Assembly: GCF_000685075.1 (NCBI RefSeq)
Contig: NZ_BAYD01000084.1
Coordinates: 1-45,872, forward strand
Length of the DNA stretch: 45,872 bases
Direction: 5' to 3'
From: Paraburkholderia oxyphila NBRC 105797
Lineage (GTDB): Bacteria; Pseudomonadota; Gammaproteobacteria; Burkholderiales; Burkholderiaceae
The position numbers were made by a program, and so were the translations under genes. A model generated the notes under the pieces. That model did no database searches, had not been told where the DNA came from, and was given only the letters and a program-made list of their open reading frames with translations. Positions 34,738 to 43,689 of the stretch are shown here, piece after piece. Positions within the stretch are counted from its first letter, which is position 1. The number at the start of each line of letters is the position of its first letter.

Positions 34738-36324
34738 TTACTTCGCCGGTGCGGCGTCGAAGCCGTACAGTTGCGAATCGATGCGCGGAACCACATGAAT
34801 GCCCGCGCGCGCGGCATAGGTCGAGACCTGCAGATGCGTCGGGATGATGCCCACCTCGTCATGCAGGACTTGCGCGGTCTGCCGGTACAGCGCTTCGCGC
34901 TTCGCATCGTCGACCGTCGCGAGACCTTCGTTCAGCGGCTTCCAGAAGTTCGGCGAATCGTAGGTCTGGATGTTGATCTTGCGGAACGGATTGTTGGTCG
35001 GGTTCGAGAACAGCGATTCGAGCTGCACGCCCATGTCGCCGGCGTCGGCGCCCCAGCCGATCATGAAGAAGCCCAGTTGGAGCTGATTGACGCGCGAAAT
35101 GAAGGTCCCCATCGGCTGCGTTTCCACGCTCGTATGGCAGCCAATTCGCGTGAGCATCTGCGCCACCGCCTGCGCGAGCTGCGAGTCGTTGACGTAGCGG
35201 TCGTTCGGCGCGAACAGCGTCAGCGAGAAGCACGCCGGGTAACCCGCCTCGGCCAGCAGCTTCTTCGCTTCATCGGGCTGGTACGGATCGGGCGGCAAGG
35301 CCGGGTTGTAGCCGAACATCGTGCTCGGCACGCTGTTCTGCGTGGCCACGCCGAGGCCCTTGAGCACGCGGTCCACCAGCAGCTGGCGATTGATCGCGAG
35401 CGAGAACGCGCGGCGCACGCGCACGTCCTTGAACGGATTCTTGCCGAGCGGCTTGCCGTTGTTGTCGGTGACATACGGCGCGTTGTCGGCGAGCTGGTTC
35501 ATGACCCAGAAGACCATCAGCGTGCTCGGCTTCGTGTAGACCTGCAGATTCTTGTCGGCCTTCACGCGCTGCACGTCGGCGCTCGGCACGTCGATGACCG
35601 CATCGACATCGCCCGAGAGCACCGCCGCCACGCGCGCCGCCGCATTCGGCAGGATACGCACCGTCACCTTGTCGTAAGCGGGCTTCGGCCCCCAGTAGCT
35701 GTCGTTGCGAACGAGCTCGACGCGGTCGCCGCGCACGAAGCGCGCGAACTTGTACGGCCCCGTGCCCACCAGCCCCTTGCCCGTTTCGAAGGCTTCGCTC
35801 TTCACGCCCTGCGTGTCCTTCTTCGAGACCATGAAGATCATCGAAAGATAGTTGGGCAGCACGGCGAGTGGCCGCGACGTCGTGAGCTTCAGCGTGTACG
35901 GATCGACCGCCTCCGCCTTGACGATGTCCTTGGTGAACACGCCGAACGTGGCTGGCGAATTCGTGAGCGTTTCAGGGCGTTGCAGCGAGTACACCGCGTC
36001 TTCGGCCGTGAACGGTGTGCCGTCCTGGAACTTCACGTCGTGGCGCAGACGGATCTCCCACGTCTTGTCGTCGAGCGGCTTCCACGACAGCGCCAGCCCC
36101 GGCTGCAGACGCCCGTCGGGCGACAGGTCGATCAGCGGCTCGAATACATTGCGCGCGACATTGCGGTTGCCGGGCAGATTGGCGAACTGCGGGTCGAGCG
36201 ACGTGACGTCCGCGCTCACGCCGTATTTGAACTCCGCCGCCCCCGCCGGCTGCTGCGCGAATGCGCCCAGCGCGATCACACCGGCCGCCATTGCCAGCCG
36301 CCACTCCCGCCACCTTCTTGCCAT
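34738..36324 (-). CDS. ABC transporter substrate-binding protein, oligopeptide/nickel type
   Basis: 528-residue periplasmic binding protein of the SBP_bac_5 family (DppA/OppA). Signal peptide about residues 1-29 (MAAGVIALGAFAQQPAGAA), no lipobox Cys. Family blocks: VTSLDPQFANLPGNRNVARN, VFEPLIDLSPDGRLQPGLAL, SWKPLDDKTWEIRLRHDVKF, DGTPFTAEDAVYSLQRPETL. ATG 36324 is preceded by AGGAG. First gene of the leftward aromatic operon. Its cognate permeases and ATPases are 3.3 kb away beyond the porin and Pit genes. The ligand could be an aromatic conjugate instead of a peptide. Confidence 0.92.
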   Translation of the reverse strand: MARRWREWRLAMAAGVIALGAFAQQPAGAAEFKYGVSADVTSLDPQFANLPGNRNVARNVFEPLIDLSPDGRLQPGLALSWKPLDDKTWEIRLRHDVKFQDGTPFTAEDAVYSLQRPETLTNSPATFGVFTKDIVKAEAVDPYTLKLTTSRPLAVLPNYLSMIFMVSKKDTQGVKSEAFETGKGLVGTGPYKFARFVRGDRVELVRNDSYWGPKPAYDKVTVRILPNAAARVAAVLSGDVDAVIDVPSADVQRVKADKNLQVYTKPSTLMVFWVMNQLADNAPYVTDNNGKPLGKNPFKDVRVRRAFSLAINRQLLVDRVLKGLGVATQNSVPSTMFGYNPALPPDPYQPDEAKKLLAEAGYPACFSLTLFAPNDRYVNDSQLAQAVAQMLTRIGCHTSVETQPMGTFISRVNQLQLGFFMIGWGADAGDMGVQLESLFSNPTNNPFRKINIQTYDSPNFWKPLNEGLATVDDAKREALYRQTAQVLHDEVGIIPTHLQVSTYAARAGIHVVPRIDSQLYGFDAAPAK

Positions 36325-36442
36325 CTTTCGTCTCCTGTGTGTGCGAAACCCGCAAGGGTAACGCTTTATTGAGGGAGCCACGACCTGCTCCCGCCAGCAC
36401 CCGCATCACGACGCATCCGGAACCGGGTGCAAAAAATATTTC

Positions 36443-36467
36443 TGTATAACTATATTATCGTTATACA
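36443..36467. promoter_or_regulatory. Perfect inverted repeat, candidate operator of porin and catabolic operon
   Basis: TGTATAAC (36443-36450) and GTTATACA (36460-36467) form a perfect 8-bp inverted repeat around a 9-bp AT spacer, between the divergent substrate-binding-protein and porin genes. The internal TATAACTATATTA (36445-36457) recurs with one mismatch before the permease operon at 43690. No regulator gene is adjacent. Confidence 0.65.
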
Positions 36468-36657
36468 CTTTGACCGAAGTCAAGCAGCGTGTGCGGTCCT
36501 CATCGGCACGCAACGCACGCTCGATGGGCACTGTCTGCAAAAGCGCAATGCCCGCAATGGTTGTGTGGCGCAGGACCATCAACACACAAGCGCGCCACAG
36601 AAAGCGCAGCAACTCGAGGCCGAACTGGCCCACACTATCCACATAAGGAGACAATCG

Positions 36658-37734
36658 ATGAAGAAGACCCTCGCGGCCCCTCTCGCAGCCGCGGCGCTTT
36701 GCGCCTTTGCTTCGGCCGCGCACGCGCAGAGCAGCGTGACGATCTACGGGATTCTCGACGCGGGCATCAGCTACGTGAACAACACCGGCGGGGGCGCGGC
36801 GTGGCGCATGGATACCGGCGTGCAGCAGGGCAACCGGCTCGGCTTCATGGGCACCGAGGATCTGGGCGGCGGATTGAAGGCGCTCTTCAAGCTCGAAAAC
36901 GGCTATGACCTGAACACGGGCGCGCTCGACCAGGGCGGCATTTTCGGGCGCCAGGCCTACGTGGGGCTGTCGAACCGCATTGGCACGCTGACGATGGGCC
37001 ATCAATACGACTTCATGGGCGACGTGATCGGCAACTACTCGATCGCCTATGTGGCAGGCGTCTACGCGTTCCATCCAGGCGATTACGATCGCGTGTCGGG
37101 CGACCGGCTCGACAACACCGTCAAGTTCGTGAGCAACAATTTCGGCGGCTTCACGGCCGGTGCGATGTACGGTTTCGGCAACCAGGCCGGCGACTTCCAC
37201 CAGAAGAGCTCGATGAGCTTCGGCCTGACCTACGATAATGGGCCGCTCAGCCTCGGCGCCGCCTATACGGACGTCAACAACTTCCAGATCAACCCGGCCA
37301 GCGACCTGGGCGTCACGTCGATCTTCGGGCAGCCCGTGACCGGCTCGTTCGTTGCGGACAGCCTGAAATCATGGGGTGTGGGCGGCAGCTACTCGTTCGG
37401 CAAATTCGGCGTGATGGCGAACTACACGGGCACGCGCATCTCTTACCAGGGGAACGGCGCAACGCTGAGCACCGTGGAAGGCAGCCTGCTCTATCACTTC
37501 ACGCCGGCGCTGGTAGCGGGCGCGGGCTATACGTGGACGAAGCTCGAGGATTCGCACTGGGGGCAAGTGTCGGCTGGCGTCGATTATTTCCTGTCGAAGC
37601 GCACCGACGTTTATGTCGAGGCGAATTACGAGCAGGCGAGCGGCGACGATACGCATGCGGCCATCCTCACGCTCGCGCCGTCGAGCACGAACAAGCAGGT
37701 GGTCGCGCGCATTGGTATGCGGCACAAGTTCTAG
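36658..37734 (+). CDS. General outer-membrane porin (Burkholderia OmpC-like)
   Basis: 358 residues. Signal peptide MKKTLAAPLAAAALCAFASA then AHA|QSSVTIYGILDAGISYVNN, the standard mature N terminus of beta-proteobacterial trimeric porins. RLGFMGTEDLGGGLKALFKL with GIFGRQAYVGLSNRIGTLTM follows, and the chain ends IGMRHKF with terminal Phe. AAGGAG precedes ATG 36658. Divergent from the aromatic operon and sharing its control region with the perfect palindrome, so it may serve as the outer-membrane entry for the same compound. A strong terminator follows. Confidence 0.94.
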   Translation: MKKTLAAPLAAAALCAFASAAHAQSSVTIYGILDAGISYVNNTGGGAAWRMDTGVQQGNRLGFMGTEDLGGGLKALFKLENGYDLNTGALDQGGIFGRQAYVGLSNRIGTLTMGHQYDFMGDVIGNYSIAYVAGVYAFHPGDYDRVSGDRLDNTVKFVSNNFGGFTAGAMYGFGNQAGDFHQKSSMSFGLTYDNGPLSLGAAYTDVNNFQINPASDLGVTSIFGQPVTGSFVADSLKSWGVGGSYSFGKFGVMANYTGTRISYQGNGATLSTVEGSLLYHFTPALVAGAGYTWTKLEDSHWGQVSAGVDYFLSKRTDVYVEANYEQASGDDTHAAILTLAPSSTNKQVVARIGMRHKF

Positions 37735-37768
37735 GCGGGGCTTGCGCGCCCGGTTGGGCGCTTTCGTC

Positions 37769-37807
37769 AAAAAAGGCAACGCCGGCGAAAGCCGGCGTTG
37801 CCTTTTT
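37769..37807. terminator. Bidirectional rho-independent terminator
   Basis: GGCAACGCCGGC (37775-37786), GAAA loop, GCCGGCGTTGCC (37791-37802): a perfect 12-bp stem flanked by an A-run on the left and TTTTT (37803-37807) on the right. It sits between the convergent porin and Pit genes and should stop both. Confidence 0.92.
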
Positions 37808-37902
37808 GGGCTATCTGCACGAAGGCAAGGGGCTTACCGCGCGCCGCTGCGCGCGGACCACGGGCACGACGGTGCACGAGGCGGACGTTACACGGCCAGG
37901 GC

Positions 37903-39486
37903 CTAAAATACGCGATGAAACGCCCAGTAAAGGACAGCGGCCAATGTAATCGAAGCGGGCAGCGTAAGGACCCATGCGAGCACGAGATTGCGTACCGTAC
38001 TGCGTTGCAGCCCGGAGCCGTTCGCCGTCATCGTCCCGGCTACCCCTGAGGCCAGCACGTGCGTGGTGGATACCGGCAAGCCCCAGACGTCCGCCGCGCC
38101 AATCGTCAGCATGGCAACGGACTCGGCCGCTGCACCCTGGCCATAGGACAGATGCTGTTTGCCGATCTTTTCGCCTACCGTCACCACGATGCGCTTCCAG
38201 CCCACCATGGTGCCAAGGCCCAGCGCCATGGCCACCGCAACCTTGACCCAAATCGGGATGAACTTCGTCGCATGGTCCATTGCTTTTCTGTACGCGTCGA
38301 TGGCGCCCTGATCTTCCGCCGAAAACGCAACGGCTTTGGACTGCTCCATCAATTGAATGGCCTCTGCCGCGAGATACATGTTGTTGCGCACGTTGTCGAC
38401 GAGATTCTGCGGGACGTTGGCGATCCCCGACTGATCAACCTCATCCGCGATGCGGTCCGTCAACTGCTTGAGCGCGGGCACCGTCCCGGCAGTCATGCGA
38501 TGGGTCTGGATATACGCTTCGACATCCTTGCGGGGATTGGCAGATGGCGCGTGCCCATTGGTGTAGTTCGCGAGCGCGGCGGACGCTTCGTGAGCGAGTG
38601 TGATGAAGGTCTGCGTTTCAGCAGGCGTGACGGCCTTGTTCAACGCATAGGCGGTCGGCACCGTGCCGATCAGGATCAGCATGATGAGTCCCATGCCTTT
38701 TTGGCCATCATTCGAACCGTGCGCGAACGACACGCCGGTGCAGGTCAAGATCAGCAGCGCACGAATCCAGAAGGGCGGCGGCGCGTCACCTTGGGGGGCT
38801 TCGTAGAGCTTCGGCACGCGCACGATCGCCTTGAGCGCGACGAGCAGCAGCGCCGAGAGCAGAAACCCCACCAGCGGTGAAAACAGCAGCGCCTTGCCGA
38901 CGCCGAGCGCCTGATTCCAGTCGACGCCGCTCGTGCCCGACGGCCCCTGCATCAACTGGTTCGCGAGTCCCACGCCGATGATCGAACCGACCAGCGTATG
39001 CGAGCTCGACGACGGCAGGCCGAAGTACCACGTCCCGAGATTCCAGACAATCGCAGCAATGAGCAGCGCGAACACCATGGCAAAGCCCGAGCTCTGGCCA
39101 ACCTGCAAGATCAGCTCGACAGGCAGCAGCTGCAGGATGCCGAACGCGACTGCGCCGGTCGACACGAGCACGCCAAGAAAATTCCACAGCCCGGACCAGA
39201 TCACCGCGAGATGCGGGTCGAGCGAATTGGTATAGATGACCGTGGCCACGGCATTCGAGGTGTCGTGGAAACCGTTCACGAACTCGAATCCGAGCGCGAT
39301 CAGCAATGCCGTGCCCAGCAGGACATACGGAAGGAACGAACCTTCCTTGACGGGGCGAAGATCCGTGACCAGGTGGGTCGCAACGAAGACCGCGCCGCTC
39401 ACAATGAGCGCGATGAAAACGGCATAGCCGAGCTGGCGTCTTCGAAGGCTCAGATTACTTGTCTGAGGATAGGCGACTTCTGGCAT
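37903..39486 (-). CDS. Inorganic phosphate transporter, Pit family
   Basis: 527-residue PHO4-family membrane protein with about ten or eleven helices. The two inverted signature repeats are GFEFVNGFHDTSNAVATVIY and GVSFAHGSNDGQKGMGL, and the C terminus has WGLPVSTTHVLASGVAGTM. A hydrophilic segment of about 130 residues (about 300-430) separates the halves, as in E. coli PitA/PitB. It imports metal-phosphate with protons. ATG 39486 is used; the frame extends upstream without a ribosome site. It separates two parts of a putative aromatic uptake system and has no evident role in it. Confidence 0.92.
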   Translation of the reverse strand: MPEVAYPQTSNLSLRRRQLGYAVFIALIVSGAVFVATHLVTDLRPVKEGSFLPYVLLGTALLIALGFEFVNGFHDTSNAVATVIYTNSLDPHLAVIWSGLWNFLGVLVSTGAVAFGILQLLPVELILQVGQSSGFAMVFALLIAAIVWNLGTWYFGLPSSSSHTLVGSIIGVGLANQLMQGPSGTSGVDWNQALGVGKALLFSPLVGFLLSALLLVALKAIVRVPKLYEAPQGDAPPPFWIRALLILTCTGVSFAHGSNDGQKGMGLIMLILIGTVPTAYALNKAVTPAETQTFITLAHEASAALANYTNGHAPSANPRKDVEAYIQTHRMTAGTVPALKQLTDRIADEVDQSGIANVPQNLVDNVRNNMYLAAEAIQLMEQSKAVAFSAEDQGAIDAYRKAMDHATKFIPIWVKVAVAMALGLGTMVGWKRIVVTVGEKIGKQHLSYGQGAAAESVAMLTIGAADVWGLPVSTTHVLASGVAGTMTANGSGLQRSTVRNLVLAWVLTLPASITLAAVLYWAFHRVF

Positions 39487-39601
39487 GGTGCGTTCAACGG
39501 GAGTAGGGCCGCCTATCCTACTGCCCCATGCGGGCATATCGATGAAGGTTTTGTGTAGTATTGCTTTCGATGCGTAATGTTACGTGTGACGCCGACAGTC
39601 T

Positions 39602-39643
39602 GCGCGGACCACGCGGCAACATCAATCGCCGCGTGGTCCGCGC
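39602..39643. terminator. Very stable 16-bp hairpin after the ABC transporter operon
   Basis: GCGCGGACCACGCGGC (39602-39617) and GCCGCGTGGTCCGCGC (39628-39643) are perfect complements around a 10-base loop, 25 bp past the stop of the last leftward ATPase gene. No T-run follows. Probably stops or stabilises the operon mRNA and insulates the Pit gene. Confidence 0.6.
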
Positions 39644-39667
39644 CGCGCTCGTCAGTCGGTCGCGCCC

Positions 39668-40657
39668 TCAGTCGGCCAAATGACACGCCACGAGCTGCCC
39701 ATCGCCCGTGCAGCGCAGCTCGGGCGCGCGCTGCGAGCAAAGCGCAATGGCCTTGGGACAGCGCGGGTGAAACCGGCAGCCCGACGGCGGATTCAGCGGC
39801 GAGGGAATCTCGCCCTCGATCGCGCAGAACGTCTTCTTGCGCTTGTCGAGTGCGGGCACCTCGGCGAGGAGCGCCTGCGTATAGGGATGCCGCGGCTCGC
39901 GATAGACCGCTTCCGTGGGCCCAGATTCCACGATTGTGCCCAGATACATCACGACGATGCGATCGGCGATATGGCGCACCACGCCAAGATCGTGGCTGAT
40001 GAAGAGATAAGTCAGCCCCAGCTCCTCGCGCAGCCGGATGAACAGGTTGAGCACCTGCGCCTGGATCGACACGTCGAGCGCGGCCACCGACTCGTCGCAG
40101 ACGAGGAACTTCGGATTCACCGCGAGCGCCCGCGCGATGCCGATGCGCGCGCGCTGGCCGCCCGAGAACTGGTGCGCGAAGCGGTCCATCGTGTCGGGCG
40201 AGAGCCCCACGCGCTCGAACAGCCCCGCCACGAAATCGCGCGCCTCGCTCTTGCGGATCAAGCCGTGCACGTGCGCCCCTTCGGCAACGATGTCCACGGC
40301 GCGCATGCGCGGATTCAGCGATGCGTAGGGATCCTGAAAGACCATCTGGATGGCGAGTTCCGTGCGATTGCGCTCGCGCCGGCCGAGCGTGGCGAGATCG
40401 ACGTCCTGCCAGAGCCGCTGCCCGCTCGTGGGCCAATAGGCGCCCGCCACGAGCCGCCCGACCGTCGACTTCCCGCAACCGGACTCACCCACGAGCCCCA
40501 CGACTTCGCCCTTGTCGATACGCAGGCTAAGATCCGTCACGGCCTGCACGCCCCTGGGCGGCTGCCTGCGGGTCAGCGTGTTGACGAAGCGCCCGATCGC
40601 GTCCTGCCTCGGTGCAAATGTCTTCGTGACGTTGCGCAATTCTAGCAATGCGCTCAT
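39668..40657 (-). CDS. Oligopeptide-type ABC transporter ATPase (DppF-like)
   Basis: 329 residues. Walker A GESGCGKSTVGRLVAG, Q-loop MVFQDPYASLNPRM, signature FSGGQRARIGIARALAV, Walker B FLVCDESVAALD (Ser in place of the usual Pro after the catalytic Glu), H-loop LFISHDLGVV. The C-terminal oligopeptide-transporter extension has a Cys-rich segment (GCRFHPRCPKAIALCSQ) that in relatives binds an Fe-S cluster. Its ATG overlaps the stop of the preceding ATPase gene (ATGA). Last gene of the operon. Confidence 0.92.
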   Translation of the reverse strand: MSALLELRNVTKTFAPRQDAIGRFVNTLTRRQPPRGVQAVTDLSLRIDKGEVVGLVGESGCGKSTVGRLVAGAYWPTSGQRLWQDVDLATLGRRERNRTELAIQMVFQDPYASLNPRMRAVDIVAEGAHVHGLIRKSEARDFVAGLFERVGLSPDTMDRFAHQFSGGQRARIGIARALAVNPKFLVCDESVAALDVSIQAQVLNLFIRLREELGLTYLFISHDLGVVRHIADRIVVMYLGTIVESGPTEAVYREPRHPYTQALLAEVPALDKRKKTFCAIEGEIPSPLNPPSGCRFHPRCPKAIALCSQRAPELRCTGDGQLVACHLAD

Positions 40658-41640
40658 GCCATCTCCTCGTGTGCGTCGACAATCGGGCGGATGCAGCGGA
40701 ACGTGTGTCCGCCCTCGCCAGCGGTTTCGGGTATTTCGTGCGCGCATTCAGGCGCAGCGTGGCCACAACGGGTGCGAAACGCGCAGCCCTCGCCCGCGTT
40801 GAGCAGCGAAAGCGGCGCGCCCGGAATCTGGCGCAGCATGGCCCCTTTCGGATTACGGCTCGGGATCGAATCCATCAGCCCGCGTGTGTAAGGGTGACGC
40901 GGCGCGTCGAGCACCTGGTCGACACTGCCCTGCTCGACGATGCGGCCGCCGTACATCACGCAGACGCGATCGACGAGCCCCGCCACCACCGAGAGATCGT
41001 GCGTGATCCAGATCAGCGCGGTGCCGCGGTTGCGGCACAGTTGCTGGATCTCGCCCAGGATCTGCGCCTGGATCGTGACGTCGAGCGCCGTGGTGGGCTC
41101 GTCGGCGATCACCACGTCGGGCCGGTTGATGAGCGCGATCGCGATCGCCACACGCTGGCGCATGCCGCCCGAGAACTGATGCGGATACGCGCGCAGACGT
41201 TCGTCGGGCGCCGGAATGCCCACCTGCACGAGCGCGGCGCGTGCCTCGTCCAGCGCCGCGCGCCGGCTCATCTTGCGGTGCGCGAGCACGGCCTCGACCA
41301 TTTGCGTGTCGATGCGCAGCACCGGGTTGAGCGTCATCATCGGGTCCTGGAAGATCATCGCGATACGATTGCCGCGGATGCGCCGCCACTGCGCCTCGCT
41401 CAAACCCCGCAACTCCTCGCCCGCGAGCCGGATGCTGCCGCCCACGATCTTGCCCGGCGCGTCGATGAGCCCCATGATCGAGTAGCCGGTCTGCGACTTG
41501 CCCGATCCCGATTCCCCCACCACACCGAGTATCTCGCCGCGCCCGACGCTGAAGCTCACGCCGTTCACGGCCCGCACGACACCGCGCGGCGTCGTGAAGT
41601 GCGTGCAAAGATTATCCACCTGCAATGCGGGCGCGTTCAT
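40654..41640 (-). CDS. Oligopeptide-type ABC transporter ATPase (DppD-like)
   Basis: 328 residues. Walker A VGESGSGKSQTGYSIMGL, Q-loop MIFQDPMMTLNPVL, signature FSGGMRQRVAIAIALI, Walker B VVIADEPTTALDVT, H-loop ITHDLSVVAGLVDRV, and the C-terminal Cys-rich extension (GCAFRTRCGHAAPECAH). ATG 41640 overlaps the preceding permease stop by 4 bp and its own stop overlaps the next ATPase start, so the two ATPases are tightly coupled. Confidence 0.93.
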   Translation of the reverse strand: MNAPALQVDNLCTHFTTPRGVVRAVNGVSFSVGRGEILGVVGESGSGKSQTGYSIMGLIDAPGKIVGGSIRLAGEELRGLSEAQWRRIRGNRIAMIFQDPMMTLNPVLRIDTQMVEAVLAHRKMSRRAALDEARAALVQVGIPAPDERLRAYPHQFSGGMRQRVAIAIALINRPDVVIADEPTTALDVTIQAQILGEIQQLCRNRGTALIWITHDLSVVAGLVDRVCVMYGGRIVEQGSVDQVLDAPRHPYTRGLMDSIPSRNPKGAMLRQIPGAPLSLLNAGEGCAFRTRCGHAAPECAHEIPETAGEGGHTFRCIRPIVDAHEEMA

Positions 41641-42593
41641 TTCTTCAACCTCGGATTGAGCACGTCGCGCAGCCGGTCGGCCATGAGATTCAGGCACAGC
41701 ATCAGGACGAGCAGCGCGACGCCGGGAAACACGCTGATCCAGTACGAGCCGGACAGCAGATAGTTGTAGCCGTTGGAAATCAGGAGTCCGAGCGAAGGCT
41801 CGGTGATCGGCAGGCCCAGGCCGAGAAACGACAGCGTGGCTTCGAGCGAGATCGTGGTCGCCATCTGCACCGTCGCGACGACGAGCAGCGGCGGCACGCA
41901 GTTCGGCAGCACGTGGCGAAAGAGAATGCGCGTGTCGCTGAGCTTCAGGCACCGCGCCGCCTCCACGTACTCCTTGCGCAATTCCACGAGCGCCGATCCG
42001 CGCGCGGTGCGCGCATACACGGCCCACTGCACGAGCACGAGTGCGTAGACGATCTTGTCGACGCCCTTGCCGAACGCCGCGATGAACACGAGTGCGATCA
42101 GGATCGAGGGAAACGAAAGCTGAATGTCGGCAAGCCGCATGATGAACGCATCCACGGCGCCGCTGTAGAACGCGCCGAAGAGGCCGAGCGCCACGCCCAC
42201 GATCATGGCGAGCACCGTGCAGGCCACGCTCACATAGAGGCTCGTGCGCATGCCGTAGAGGATCGCCGAGAGCATGTCGCGGCCCTGGTCGTCGGTGCCG
42301 AGCCAGTAGATGTGGTGGCTCATGCCGGCGTGCGCGAGCGGCGGCAGCTGCGAATCGCCAATGTCGAGCTGCGCGAGATCGTACGGATTCTGCGGCGCCA
42401 CCCACGGCGCGAGCACCGCCAGAACGGCGATCGCGAGAAACAGCACGAGCCCCGCGACCGCGAGCTTGCTCTGGCTGAACTCGGCCCAGAACGCGGCGAT
42501 CTGGCCACCCATGCGTGCGGGACGCTCGGGCCTGGCCAGCGCGGCCGCTTCAGTGGACGGCTCGGTCATGGCCGTACCTGTCGTGTGTGCCAT
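41637..42593 (-). CDS. Oligopeptide-type ABC transporter permease (DppC-like)
   Basis: 318 residues, about six membrane helices. The N-terminal oligopeptide-permease segment precedes HIYWLGTDDQGRDMLSAILY, and the ATPase-contacting EAA loop is ELRKEYVEAARCLKLSDTRI, continuing FRHVLPNCVPPLLVVA. ATG 42593 comes 1 bp after the first permease's stop, with GGGGAA as ribosome site. It ends overlapping the first ATPase gene. Confidence 0.93.
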   Translation of the reverse strand: MAHTTGTAMTEPSTEAAALARPERPARMGGQIAAFWAEFSQSKLAVAGLVLFLAIAVLAVLAPWVAPQNPYDLAQLDIGDSQLPPLAHAGMSHHIYWLGTDDQGRDMLSAILYGMRTSLYVSVACTVLAMIVGVALGLFGAFYSGAVDAFIMRLADIQLSFPSILIALVFIAAFGKGVDKIVYALVLVQWAVYARTARGSALVELRKEYVEAARCLKLSDTRILFRHVLPNCVPPLLVVATVQMATTISLEATLSFLGLGLPITEPSLGLLISNGYNYLLSGSYWISVFPGVALLVLMLCLNLMADRLRDVLNPRLKK

Positions 42594-42594
42594 G

Positions 42595-43572
42595 TCATTC
42601 CCCTTGTGCCGCGACTGAAATGCGCGGATCGAGCAGCGAATACAGAATGTCGACGACGAGATTGATCAGCATGTAGATGGCCGCCACCGTCAACAGATAG
42701 GCGATCACCACGGGCCGGTCGAGCCCGTTGATCGAATCGATCAGCAGCTTGCCCATGCCGGGCCAGGCGAACACGGTTTCCGTCACGATCGAGAACGCGA
42801 TCAGGCCGCCGAGGTTGATGCCGATGACCGTCACGAGCGGAATCATGATGTTCTTGAGGATGTGCACGCCAACGATGCGCGACGCGCTCAGCCCCTTCGC
42901 ACGCGCGAACTTCACGTAGTCGGTAAGCGCCGCTTCGCGCGTGGACGAATACGCGAGCCGGATGATGAGCGCGATATTGAAGAGCGCGAGGTTGAAGGCG
43001 GGCAGGATCAGATGCTTCCAGCCATCGAGCGTCAGAAAGCTCACCTGCATGCCCAGCAGCGAGCGCGTGGCGCCGCGCCCGCCCGACGGCAGCCAGCCGA
43101 GCAGCACCGAGCACACGAGGATCATGATCAGCCCGACCCAGAAGGTTGGCAGACTGAAGCCGATTGTCGAGGACGCGGTGATGAGGCGCGAGGACAGCTT
43201 CTCGGGGCGCAGGCCCGCATACATGCCGAGCGGAATGCCGATCACGATGGCCATCAGCATGGCGATCACGCTCAACTCGAGCGTGGCCGGCATGCGCGCC
43301 AGGATCATCTGCGCCACGGGCGCGCCGGTCAGGAACGACGTGCCGAAGTCGCCATGCAGCGAATGCGTGAGGAAGTGCCAGTACTGCAGCCACGCGGGCT
43401 GATCGAGGCCCAGCGACGCGATGATCTGTGTACGCATTTCCGGCGTCGCGCTATCGGGGACCATCAGCGCGATGGGGTCGCCCACCACGTAGACACCGGC
43501 AAAGACCAGCAGCGACATGGCCCAGAGCGCGAGTACGCTCTGCAACAGCCGCCGCAAAATGAATTCAAGCAT
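42595..43572 (-). CDS. Oligopeptide-type ABC transporter permease (DppB-like)
   Basis: 325 residues, about six membrane helices. MLEFILRRLLQSVLALWAMS is the classical DppB start; LHGDFGTSFLTGAPVAQMIL and the EAA loop DYVKFARAKGLSASRIVGVH, followed by ILKNIMIPLVTVIGINLGGL, are conserved. ATG 43572 fits the family; the frame reaches 43620 without better signals. First gene of the leftward importer operon, with the AT-rich shared motif about 120 bp upstream. No binding-protein gene is in this operon, so the one at 34738 is the likely partner. Confidence 0.93.
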   Translation of the reverse strand: MLEFILRRLLQSVLALWAMSLLVFAGVYVVGDPIALMVPDSATPEMRTQIIASLGLDQPAWLQYWHFLTHSLHGDFGTSFLTGAPVAQMILARMPATLELSVIAMLMAIVIGIPLGMYAGLRPEKLSSRLITASSTIGFSLPTFWVGLIMILVCSVLLGWLPSGGRGATRSLLGMQVSFLTLDGWKHLILPAFNLALFNIALIIRLAYSSTREAALTDYVKFARAKGLSASRIVGVHILKNIMIPLVTVIGINLGGLIAFSIVTETVFAWPGMGKLLIDSINGLDRPVVIAYLLTVAAIYMLINLVVDILYSLLDPRISVAAQGE

Positions 43573-43689
43573 GGAATGTCTCGCTCCATCGGGGGAATGC
43601 GCCTGGCGCGCGGGTCGCATCGCGCCCGCCGCTGCCGTCCGGCACCGCGCAGGCTATGACGCAGATGCAAAGCGCGGCCGGTATTTTGA

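Noticed and set aside
39573..39584. CGTAATGTTACG palindrome upstream of the Pit gene as a possible phosphate-control (Pho) box
   Set aside because: It does not fit the direct-repeat form of PhoB sites, and low-affinity Pit genes are usually not under PhoB in this way.
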